Assembly (NCBI RefSeq): GCF_900188405.1
Contig: NZ_FZOF01000049.1
Coordinates: 1-33,836, forward strand
Length of the DNA: 33,836 nt
Reading direction: 5' to 3'
Origin: Actinacidiphila glaucinigra
Lineage (GTDB): Bacteria > Actinomycetota > Actinomycetes > Streptomycetales > Streptomycetaceae
Shown: positions 24,201 to 31,796 of the stretch, in pieces
How the letters are laid out: each line of letters starts with the position of its first letter
How positions within the stretch are numbered: the first letter of the stretch is position 1
Made by a program: the position numbers and the translations under genes
Notes under the pieces: generated by a model
The model's database searches: none
What the model was told of the DNA's origin: nothing
What the model saw: only the letters and a program-made list of their open reading frames with translations

Positions 24201-24229
24201 TCGTGCACCTGACCGAAGCAGCCGAATAG
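21221..24229 (+). CDS. sbcC: SbcC, ATPase subunit of the SbcCD (Rad50-type) complex
   Basis: 1002 aa, typical for SbcC. The Walker A motif GDTGAGKS is at 35-42, the zinc-hook CPVC at 518-521, the ABC signature LSGGES at ~903-908 and Walker B with LFIDEGFGTLDDD at ~935-947 (D938, E939). Between the ATPase halves are two long coiled coils, Ala/Gln/Glu-rich, on either side of the hook. Two molecules dimerise on ATP and position SbcD on DNA ends. The gene starts on the last base of sbcD. After it comes a 282-base gap and then the giant nuclease-like gene on the same strand. Confidence 0.96.
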   Translation: MRLHHLTLQAFGPFASTHTVDFDALSADGLFLLHGDTGAGKSTLFTAICFALYGEPPVDRDLLLRSHHAPAGLLTQVTLDVTIAGQRLRIERSPQQMRPKHNGSGETPHRAETRLHRWTTDSLGQGHWEPSSKSHQETGKEIKDLLGMSRTQFCQVVLLPQNEFTKFLYAAAPQRRELLGKLFHTDRYAQIERWLNDHSRTTQKNRDTARDEVLHLASRIHQVAGPDLKSQHDAPTADTPHALTDPAVAWAQDLIQASQADALTAQHDVETAKKNQDEHRALEAATRELHQQQTTHTAAREQLDQLDQQTAHQEDLGQRRDQARRAQQLAPLLYAVGTARTDHTHAQDTETAARTRLLLEHASLRAQELATAGQHMRDDIAVLNTLLPEEDNLRQITADLKRTDAERLDFAGQQRTARDWLDQETTRRTALDARREAARQAEEGGRRQQDQLQTLTTRVKAAERRDAHLAQITATEQRLATAQQTTDQAAQDHIDIRRRRTEGMAAELAASLTDGAPCPVCGSCSHPAPATAPDGQPTRDDEQAAEETHQRAQQQRDAISDKLQQLRENAAAAKGEAGDTPLADLKTEYETLTAQLADALERAADRGTADEELLAMDREHSVMTDQLNVATAGLSARNATYDTQSQRQAELTKKLNDARGTAPTLAARVIELTRTAEHLEQAAEASRTATTTAQSLDARTAEATDAAAAQGFDTLPAAEQALLSEQELGAIEEEINQWRETRATHQAVLDDPALQQAVAQPPADVDAATARRAAADDQHVKAAGAASTAQTRTSALTDLAATLGGAVERLTALEQAHSTARHLADLATGNSPSARVRMQLEAYVLAARLEQVVAAANTRLQLMSEGRYTLRHSDHQAAHGARSGLGLEITDAWTGRPRKTDTLSGGESFFASLSLALGLADVVTHEAGGNPLDTLFIDEGFGTLDDDTLHKVLDVLDSLRAHDRTVGVISHVPELRRRITHRLYVRKGLTGSTLVHLTEAAE

Positions 24230-24511
24230 CCGGGCCCCGGCGGGCAGGGTCACCGCCATGCCCTCCGGGCCGCCTTGACCACGTACACCGAAGCCAACGA
24301 CGCTCCGATCGACGTCGTCGACGGCGACAAACTGGTCACAGGCACACTGCGCTGGTCTGCGATCGTGCTCGCCGCCAACACGGTCCGGGCGGGACGGAGC
24401 GAGGCTTTTTGCCGAGCAGCGACTGTCAGTGGCGGCCGGTAGCGTCGGCGCTCATCACTCATGTGGCGCAGTGAGACGTGTGTCTGTCGGACACCGGGTG
24501 GGGGAGTGGCT
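24230..24511 (+). other. short intergenic gap with possible gene remnant
   Basis: A frame from about 24248 to 24442 reads LTTYTEANDAPIDVVDGDKL, which resembles the C-terminal end (…VDGDxL) of Mrr-type or similar nuclease domains. It has no credible start and no complete domain, so at most it is a remnant. The promoter of the next gene may also be here. Confidence 0.2.
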
Positions 24512-27500
24512 GTGGCATCGTTCAATACCGACGGGAAGCCGTGGGATGCCGTGGATGGCCCGTCGCTGGTGCGTTCAGCGGCCGCTCTGCAGCTGATCCC
24601 GGAGAACATTCCCTGCCTGGTCCGGCTGCAGCGGCTCGCTGCTGTGGGCGCCTGCCTTCCGCATCGCCCTGACGCTCCACGTCTGTCACCGAGCCGGCTT
24701 CGGTCTTTGCTGAAGGACCCTGTGATCAGCAGCCCGACCGTCCGGGCTCAAGAAGACCCCTACAACGACCTTTACACCGCAGAGGTGCCGTTCCACGGCG
24801 GCCCCTACCTGATAGCCCAGGGTCTCACTGAGAGGTCGGCCTACACGGTCAGCCTCGTACTGCGCAGTGTCTTCGGCCCCGGCGGCGAGAGCCTGCCCTC
24901 CGCCTACCGGCGGGACGCGCGTGTGCTGGCCCAGGTACTGCTGGGCCTGAGCGATTCGGTGCTCGTCCGCGCGGGCCTGCGACGCGGCGTCACCGCGCCG
25001 GCGTCGGTTCGCGAAGAGGTCTTCGTCCCCGGGGAGCCGGCCCTCGTCGCCTTGCGCAACGCCGTCACCTTCGATGAGGCCGCCTTGGCCGCTGTTGCTC
25101 CCGCGCAGGCCTTGCGGCTTCTGGACGACCTCAGTGTGCCGCCAGGCGGTCATGTTCTGACCACGGAGATCGGCTCGGACCCCGGGTTGATTCTCACTCC
25201 GCTGCTGGCTGCAAGCGGCGGAGTGATCGTCGCGAATCCAGCGGAACTCGCCACAACCCTGCGGCACTACCTCCTCGTCCTCGCCGGAGCGCATGACTGC
25301 CAGCCGACACTGGCCCGACTAGTCCGCGAGAACGCCCTGCATGAAGCCTCCGCACTGCTGGTGCACTGCGGAGCCAGACTGCTGCAACCGGCGACGCTGC
25401 CCGCCCAGGACCCTCAGATCAGCCGCGCCCGGTTCGCTTTCGCCGACGACAAAGTCCTCGACCTAGCCGTCATCGCGGATGATCTTTCCGACTATGACGA
25501 CCACGATCCCTACGGCTTCTGGAACGCTGCCGGACTAGTGCAGCGTGTGCAAGACCTGATCGACGCCCCAGGCGATGCGCTCGAGGAAGACGCACGCTGC
25601 CTGCGCCTCATCGTCAACCAGGGCCTCGGCCGCGCATCGACCTTCGGCCTGCGAGAGCCCTCGCGTCCCGGCCCCGTGCTCGCCACCACCGTTGACGACC
25701 TCAAGGTCATGGCAGAGCTCGACGGCACCGATCCGCTCTTCTTGTGGCGCTTTGCTCAGGCAGACAACAAGCTGTACGCCGACGCACAGTTCGTGCATTC
25801 CTTCAGCAAGCTCGACAACTACGGCCTCTACCGAGACCACGACTACAGCTACTACCTGTCAGACGGGCCCAAGCCGACCGGTGTCATGGTCAACCCCGAC
25901 TTCAGCGAAGCCCTGCGCATCGAGGCGCACCGTCGCCATGACCACCATGTCGTCGCCAGCCCTCACCGTCCAGCCCTCGTCCCTGTTGTCGCTCTTTACG
26001 GCGTGGACACCGCCCCGATTTATCGCACGCATCCCAGCGTTCCCGAACGCGAGCTGCTCGTGGAGACAGCGGGGCTGCACGTATGGGTAGGAGGATCCGA
26101 GGTAGAGACGACCGGCGAGCTCGAATCCTTCCAGAGCATGGTTCTTGAAGCCGTGGCCTACTGGGCCTGGCAGCTCTCGCTCACGGCACCGGGCGCGCTG
26201 CGAGCACTCGCCGATGACCACCGCGGACGCCTTCAGATCACGATGTCGTTCGACGACCTGGACCGCTGGCAGGACGCGCTCACCGGCCACCCCATCCACG
26301 ACGAGGAGGAGAAGCCCCGGATCGCATGGAAGGCCGGCAGCAAGGGACGCCTGCACCTAGAGCTCTTGGCCCGTGGAGCGTCGACGCTGCTGCAGGAGGA
26401 GGGCAACAACGCTGACCGTGCGATTGTCCGAGCCCTGACCGAGGCCGCTGCCGAGCGCTGGCAAGGCGAGCTTGACACCGACGTCCTGGTCGAACGCATA
26501 GCGCCCTACGGGCACAAGAAGATGCTGCACGGGGGGATCAGCCCGATGCTCCTGCGGCCGGGACCTCTTCCGGCTGCCAGGCTTGTGCAGCCGGCCGTAT
26601 CCGCCGTCGTCCTGGACGAGCTGGGCGAGTGGATCGGAGCCCAAGGCATACGGCAGGGAGCCATCCCTGAGGATCAACGCCTCAAGGTCCTCAACAAGGC
26701 GGTTGGCCACTACTTCCAACGCATCCAGGAAGGGATAGCGAAGCTGTCCCCCGACAACCTGATGAGCGAACTCATGGCACGGCATGAGGCCCTCATCCGT
26801 GACGAGGCACTCCAAGACCGCATCCTGCCCGCCAGATTGGCCTGCTTCGGAGCATCCAGCCAGCCGGCCAGGGAACTGGCTGAAGACAGCAGGAGACGAG
26901 TGGCTGCAGCACAAGCGAGCCGCTTCCTCATCGAGTACACCGCCGCCACACCGCCCTCGGGGGACAAGCCCCTGACCCTGGACACCTACGACACGCTGGT
27001 CGCGATCGCCGCCGAACTCATCTCCCGGTCCACTCTCTCCGACGCCATCCGGCACGACTTCTCCCTCGTGCAACTATCCCTGCTGGAGTCGGGCCGGCTC
27101 GGCGTCTCACGCGGCGACCGCTTCGAAACCGGCACCAATGCCCTGGCACTGGCCAGAGCCCAGTCGGTCATGCGAGGGCTCGCTCAGGACCCCCTCGCCC
27201 CCCAGGCGCGCCAGACCACAGCCCCTTCCGCGCAGGTCGAACAAGCCATGCTTGCAGAGTTCGGGTTCACGTTGACCGATCTCGCCCAGGGCCTGGGTGA
27301 GATCATCGCTCTGGGCGACGACGCCTGTGAGAGCGAACCGTTCGTCCTGCCCGTCGCCCAAGTAAAACAGCGCGTGCAGTCCCATCTCGGATGGGCTGAA
27401 GACACGGTGCATGCCTTCCTCGACCGGCTCACTCTGCGGCCGCGCCCGGAGTTTCTGTCCGTGAACGCCGACGCATGGCCGTGGCGGTACAACCGCGAGT

Positions 27501-28177
27501 GGTCCTACGCCCGGCGTCCTCTGGTCCGGATGACTCTCGCCGACGGCGACCTACTTGCCTGGGCCCCGCGGCATGTGTGGAGCACCGGACCCTACTGGGC
27601 CGAGCTGGTGTACTCCGGCAGGCTCAAGGCAACGTCGGCGACGATGAAGAAGCTCTTGGGTTCCATCAGGCAGGAGCACAACAAGGACTTCGAGAAACAA
27701 GCCCAACAAGCTCTGGCCCAGGCCGGATGCCCCATCACGGCTCACAGCGTGGCCAAGATCGCAGGACGCCGCCTCATGTCACCTCAGGGACACGACCTGG
27801 GCGACATCGACGCCGTGGGAATCAACCCTAAGCGGAGGAAGATCTTCGTCGTGGAGGCGAAGGACTTCGAGATGGCCCGGAACCCCTCTGAACTGGCCAA
27901 CGAAGCCGATGCGCTCTTGCGAGGAGACAAGAGCGCCACCGTCAAGATCGCGAGGCGGGCCCAGTGGATCCGCAATCATCTGGCACTCACCCTGAACCAG
28001 TTCACGGGCACCCGAGACACTCACGGCTGGAGCGTCATTCCCGTCGTTGCCACGAGCCGCGACCTGATGGCGTCGCGCGTATTGGCATCGGATGTGCCGG
28101 TCGTTGCTATCGACGGGCTGCCAGCATGGGCTGAGGTGCAGATGCGCAGCCAGGCTGCCAGGAGACGGAAGCGGTAG
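24512..28177 (+). CDS. large protein of unknown family with C-terminal PD-(D/E)XK-like nuclease site
   Basis: 1221 aa from the GTG at 24512, which has GGGGGAG at 5 bases; the longer frame from 24461 has no such site. The first ~1000 residues are mixed helices and strands with no motif I know: no Walker A, helicase or methylase signatures. Near the C-terminus the pattern G-D-I-D-A-V (D1098, D1100), a short loop and then IFVVEAKD (E1115, K1117) matches the PD-(D/E)XK core of restriction- and repair-type nucleases, followed by a helix-rich end. It is on the same strand as sbcDC (upstream) and the SF2 helicase (90 bases downstream), which suggests a DNA-processing or defence role. A non-catalytic role cannot be excluded. 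I do not assign a name. Confidence 0.85.
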   Translation: MASFNTDGKPWDAVDGPSLVRSAAALQLIPENIPCLVRLQRLAAVGACLPHRPDAPRLSPSRLRSLLKDPVISSPTVRAQEDPYNDLYTAEVPFHGGPYLIAQGLTERSAYTVSLVLRSVFGPGGESLPSAYRRDARVLAQVLLGLSDSVLVRAGLRRGVTAPASVREEVFVPGEPALVALRNAVTFDEAALAAVAPAQALRLLDDLSVPPGGHVLTTEIGSDPGLILTPLLAASGGVIVANPAELATTLRHYLLVLAGAHDCQPTLARLVRENALHEASALLVHCGARLLQPATLPAQDPQISRARFAFADDKVLDLAVIADDLSDYDDHDPYGFWNAAGLVQRVQDLIDAPGDALEEDARCLRLIVNQGLGRASTFGLREPSRPGPVLATTVDDLKVMAELDGTDPLFLWRFAQADNKLYADAQFVHSFSKLDNYGLYRDHDYSYYLSDGPKPTGVMVNPDFSEALRIEAHRRHDHHVVASPHRPALVPVVALYGVDTAPIYRTHPSVPERELLVETAGLHVWVGGSEVETTGELESFQSMVLEAVAYWAWQLSLTAPGALRALADDHRGRLQITMSFDDLDRWQDALTGHPIHDEEEKPRIAWKAGSKGRLHLELLARGASTLLQEEGNNADRAIVRALTEAAAERWQGELDTDVLVERIAPYGHKKMLHGGISPMLLRPGPLPAARLVQPAVSAVVLDELGEWIGAQGIRQGAIPEDQRLKVLNKAVGHYFQRIQEGIAKLSPDNLMSELMARHEALIRDEALQDRILPARLACFGASSQPARELAEDSRRRVAAAQASRFLIEYTAATPPSGDKPLTLDTYDTLVAIAAELISRSTLSDAIRHDFSLVQLSLLESGRLGVSRGDRFETGTNALALARAQSVMRGLAQDPLAPQARQTTAPSAQVEQAMLAEFGFTLTDLAQGLGEIIALGDDACESEPFVLPVAQVKQRVQSHLGWAEDTVHAFLDRLTLRPRPEFLSVNADAWPWRYNREWSYARRPLVRMTLADGDLLAWAPRHVWSTGPYWAELVYSGRLKATSATMKKLLGSIRQEHNKDFEKQAQQALAQAGCPITAHSVAKIAGRRLMSPQGHDLGDIDAVGINPKRRKIFVVEAKDFEMARNPSELANEADALLRGDKSATVKIARRAQWIRNHLALTLNQFTGTRDTHGWSVIPVVATSRDLMASRVLASDVPVVAIDGLPAWAEVQMRSQAARRRKR

Positions 28178-28267
28178 CCGGCCGTCCCAGCGAGAAGCAT
28201 CTGCTTGGCTGAGCACTTCAACGAGTTTGCGCGCCACCCCGGCCGCAGGCCCGGGAGAATGCCTCGT

Positions 28268-30703
28268 ATGAGCACTGCCATCCCCGCCGCCGGCCCTACA
28301 GGGGCGACTGCGCTACGCCCTGATCAGCAGGCGGGTCTTGATCGTGCAGTGCGGCATCTGCACCGCCCGGGCACCCGGGGCTTGTACGTCTCCGCATGCG
28401 GTACGGGTAAGACGCTGGTCGGTATCCGGCTGGCGGGCACGCTCGGGTCGCGGCTCACTTTGGTGGTGGTGCCGACGCTGGATTTGATTGCGCAGACCGC
28501 TCTGGCGTGGCGAAGGGACGGCCGGGCCGAGGCGATGGTCGCGGTGTGTTCGATGGACACCCGGGCCCATCCGGGCCTGGCCGAGGCGAACGTCGGCTCT
28601 ACCGGCGACGCCACCGGCCTGGCGGCGGTGCTGTCGGCGGTCGGCACTGGGGTCCTGGACGCGGTGACGGTGTTGTGTACCTATGACTCTCTGGACAAGA
28701 TCGAGGCGGCGCAGCGCACCGGCCGCTCGGTGCCGTCGTTCGATTTGGCGATCATGGACGAGGCGCACCGCATCGCCGGCCGTGCGGACAAGAGGTGGGC
28801 GGCCGTCAATGACAACGCCCGTATCAAGGCCGATCGCCGCCTCTATATGACCGCCACCCCTCGGATCTTCGGTGGTCCGGATCTGGCGGAGTCCGCGGAT
28901 GTGCGCCGCCCGCGCCGCCGCCGGCTGGCCGAGCCGGATGTGGATGCGTCGGCGAATTCGATGGACTCCGAGCCGGTCTACGGCAAGAAGATCTTCGAGT
29001 ACCCGCTCGCCCAGGCGGTCGCCGACGGCGTCCTGGCCGACTACCAGGTGATCGTGCCGACCATCAGCGACGACCAGCTGCGCACCCGCCTCAACCTGCC
29101 CACCACGCCGACCGCCACCGGCCTCACCCCCGGGGCCGGGGATGCGCTGCGCACCACGGCCCTGCACCTGGCCGTGCTCAAGACCATGGCCGAGCACCAG
29201 CTCAAGCGGGTCCTGGTGTACTTCCAGCTTGTCGCGGACGCGAAGAGGTTCACGCGCGAGCTCGGCCACACCCTGCGCCTGCTGCGCACCACTGCCCCGG
29301 AGCTGTGCCCGGACCTCGACCCGCTGACGCTGTACGTCGACGGCGACCACACCCCCTCCGAGCGCGCCGAGGTCTTCGCCCGCTTCGCCCAGGCCCCGTG
29401 CGCGATCATGGCGAACGCCAAGGTCGTCGCCGAGGGCGTCGACATCCCCAGCGTCGACGCGGTCGTCTTCGCCGACGTCTCCCGCAGCGTCATCCGCGTC
29501 GTCCAGGCCCTCGGCCGCGCCCTGCGCCAGCCCGCCGACGCCGGCAAGGTCGCCAGCCTGGTCATCCCCGCCTACATCCCACCCGCCGCCAACCCCCTCG
29601 ACATCCTCGGCACCCCCTACGAGCCGGTCTGGGCGATCGCCACCGCGCTCGCCAGCCACGACCACCGCATCGCCGAACGCCTCCCGAACAAGACCAACCG
29701 CCTCCCGCAGGAGACCCGCGAGCTGATCGCGCACCGCTGGCACTTCGACTTCACCGTCCAACCCGAACGCATCGCCCGCGCCATGGACCTGGTCTCCTTC
29801 GACCCCCGCGCCGCAGAATCCCGCCCCCGCCGCGAAGGCCTCGCCTCCGCCCAGGCCTTCCACGACGACCACGGCCATCTCGATGTCCCCACCGACTACA
29901 CCGACCCCACCGGCTACAACCTGGGCGCCTTCATCACCGGCATGCGCGACGCCCGCCGCACCAACCGCCTCAACCCCCACGACCCCGCCGACGCCGCCTG
30001 GATCGCCGAACTCGACGCCCTCGACATGATCTGGGACAAACATGACGCCGCCTGGCGTGCCCAGCTCACCACCGCCGCCGACTACCACGCCGCGCACGGC
30101 CATCTGGCCATCCCCGTCACCGCCCCCGGCGGCGCCTTCCTCGCCGAACAGCGCTCGCTGGCCGCCAACGGCAGGCTCGACCCGGCCCGCGCCGCCGACC
30201 TCGCCACCATCGACCCCCACTGGCGACTGCCCCACGGCCCCGACTGGCACCGCAAATACCACCTGCTCCGCGCCCACCTGGCCGCCGGCCACAACCCCGG
30301 CGATCTCCACCTCGACATCGTCATCGGCACGGTCAAGATCGGCCGCTGGCTCCACCGCCAGCTCACCACCTTCACCACCCTCGACCCCGGCCAGCAGCAG
30401 CTCCTCACCGACCTCGGCCTGACCCCCGCTACCAGCTCCCTCAAGACGCCCTCCAGGGCCCGCCGGACCTTCGCCCAGACCGTCCAGCTCCTCGAGCTGT
30501 TCATTGCCCGGGAAGGCCGGCCCCCCACCGCCCGCGAAGAGATCCTCGTTGACGGAGACACCGTCAAAATCGGACCCTGGCTCGCCAAAGCCCGAACCAA
30601 GCACCGCACCGGACAGCTTCCCGTCGACCACGCCACCCTGATCGCCTCTCTGTTCGAGGGTGACTGGACCGACGACACCACCCCCGTCATCCAGCTCGCC
30701 TGA
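28268..30703 (+). CDS. SF2 helicase with helicase-associated repeats (terminal, TtrA-like)
   Basis: 811 aa. Motif I SACGTGKT (42-49), motif II DEAH (164-167), motif III TAT (195-197) and motif VI VQALGRALRQP (about 412-423) show an intact superfamily 2 ATPase. The C-terminal half has helicase-associated repeats with the typical HGHLDVP and HGHLAIP (about 535-600), a third degenerate repeat, and a basic segment at the end. Telomere-linked helicases of this kind occur in the outer kilobases of Streptomyces chromosomes and linear plasmids; TtrA of S. lividans is linked to conjugal transfer. The position, ~3.1 kb from the terminus and reading toward it, fits, but the identity with TtrA is by architecture and place only. 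The ATG at 28268 is preferred: GGGAGA is 9 bases upstream. Confidence 0.88.
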   Translation: MSTAIPAAGPTGATALRPDQQAGLDRAVRHLHRPGTRGLYVSACGTGKTLVGIRLAGTLGSRLTLVVVPTLDLIAQTALAWRRDGRAEAMVAVCSMDTRAHPGLAEANVGSTGDATGLAAVLSAVGTGVLDAVTVLCTYDSLDKIEAAQRTGRSVPSFDLAIMDEAHRIAGRADKRWAAVNDNARIKADRRLYMTATPRIFGGPDLAESADVRRPRRRRLAEPDVDASANSMDSEPVYGKKIFEYPLAQAVADGVLADYQVIVPTISDDQLRTRLNLPTTPTATGLTPGAGDALRTTALHLAVLKTMAEHQLKRVLVYFQLVADAKRFTRELGHTLRLLRTTAPELCPDLDPLTLYVDGDHTPSERAEVFARFAQAPCAIMANAKVVAEGVDIPSVDAVVFADVSRSVIRVVQALGRALRQPADAGKVASLVIPAYIPPAANPLDILGTPYEPVWAIATALASHDHRIAERLPNKTNRLPQETRELIAHRWHFDFTVQPERIARAMDLVSFDPRAAESRPRREGLASAQAFHDDHGHLDVPTDYTDPTGYNLGAFITGMRDARRTNRLNPHDPADAAWIAELDALDMIWDKHDAAWRAQLTTAADYHAAHGHLAIPVTAPGGAFLAEQRSLAANGRLDPARAADLATIDPHWRLPHGPDWHRKYHLLRAHLAAGHNPGDLHLDIVIGTVKIGRWLHRQLTTFTTLDPGQQQLLTDLGLTPATSSLKTPSRARRTFAQTVQLLELFIAREGRPPTAREEILVDGDTVKIGPWLAKARTKHRTGQLPVDHATLIASLFEGDWTDDTTPVIQLA

Positions 30704-30824
30704 TTGTCCGGCTGGATTCTCGCGCCGGTGAGCAGCTCTCGGTCGATCACTGCGGCAGCTAAGACCTGTTGGCTGGTGATCGCGGAGCCGGGATACTCCG
30801 CATGTCCGGGGCGGGGGAGGGTGC

Positions 30825-31796
30825 ATGACGGTGTTCGCGTGTGTGGTGTGCGACGCCGTGCTGAGCGCCCCGCTGTCACAGGTCGCACTTCCCGTCCGTG
30901 CCCGCCAGACGTGGGGACACGGCCTGCTGCCGGTGCTCATGGAGGCGGCGACGTACGCGGTCGACCCGGAGCCGTTCGGGCCTCCATGGCGGCGCTGGAG
31001 CGAGGTCGGCGAGAACGAAGCGGCAGCCCGTGGGGTGTTCGCCCCGGTGGACTCGCTGCCGTTCGGCGACCCTGGAACGATCGTCATCGCCCCGGGTGAC
31101 ACCCGCGGCACCGTCCTGATCCCGGAGCGATGCGGCGGCGACTGCTGCGGGCTCGACGGGCGCGACGGCCCGAAACTCGCCTGCGAGCAGCCCGTGGCGA
31201 CCCGCATCGACGACTGCTCACTCTGGCAGGCCGTGCGGTTCGCGCCGCATGCCGTACGCCGCATCCCCACCGACGACCCCGCACCCCGGACAGCAGACTG
31301 GCAAGCGCTGGCGACCGAGGTGCAACCCACCCCGCTGGTCAACCCCTCCGGCGACTGGAGCCCGCAATGGGCCGCGGCAGCCGGCGTAGCGCTGGCCCAC
31401 CTCCTGGCAGCCTCGGACGGCACACCCGTGACCGTCCCCGACGGCCTGGTCGCGGACACCCTCCGCCGCACGCTCGACACCCTGCTCCCGCTGGAGCCAC
31501 CGGCGAACACGGCGTCGTTGGCCGGGCCAGGCCTGCCCCGGAGCCTGCCCCCGACATCCTGCTCGTCCCGCGGCATCCGCGGACAGGGGAAGCGTGGCAG
31601 CCGCTGCGGCGGACCAGCAGCCACCAATGCCCCGGCCTATCGGCCGACCCGTGGATATCCACCTGGGCCCAGTCGTACGCCCGCGGCGGGAGGCGGTCTT
31701 GCCGAGGGGAGCGAACCTGCGGCTGCAGTATCTCCTCAACCGTCACGACGCCTTCGCCACCACCTACGGATTCTGTCCGACTGCCGCTGGGGCTGA
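30825..31796 (+). CDS. CxxC subtelomeric protein, 3' end probably frameshifted
   Basis: The N-terminal two thirds are clearly coding: a CVVC pair (C6, C9), then GHGLLPVLMEAATYAVDPEP, APGDTRGTVLIPERC and LDGRDGPKLACEQ. From memory, proteins starting like this (MTVFACVVCDA) are common in Streptomyces, often near helicase genes; the function is unknown, and the cysteines suggest zinc binding. After about residue 237 (31535) the reading becomes Ser/Arg/Pro-rich, while the frame one base back reads PAPDILLVPRHPRTGEAWQ, then LSADPW and TWAQSYA, which looks like the genuine continuation. A one-base loss in CTGCCCCGG near 31535-31545 would explain it. The intact frame ends at 31796, overlapping the opposite gene by 61 bases. 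It could be a pseudogene or a sequencing error. Confidence 0.7.
   Translation: MTVFACVVCDAVLSAPLSQVALPVRARQTWGHGLLPVLMEAATYAVDPEPFGPPWRRWSEVGENEAAARGVFAPVDSLPFGDPGTIVIAPGDTRGTVLIPERCGGDCCGLDGRDGPKLACEQPVATRIDDCSLWQAVRFAPHAVRRIPTDDPAPRTADWQALATEVQPTPLVNPSGDWSPQWAAAAGVALAHLLAASDGTPVTVPDGLVADTLRRTLDTLLPLEPPANTASLAGPGLPRSLPPTSCSSRGIRGQGKRGSRCGGPAATNAPAYRPTRGYPPGPSRTPAAGGGLAEGSEPAAAVSPQPSRRLRHHLRILSDCRWG

Noticed and set aside
28313..31627. 1104-codon open frame on the minus strand opposite the helicase
   Set aside because: It is antisense to a helicase with all motifs intact; the translation is Gly/Val/Asp-rich without domains, as expected from the mirror frame of a GC-rich gene.
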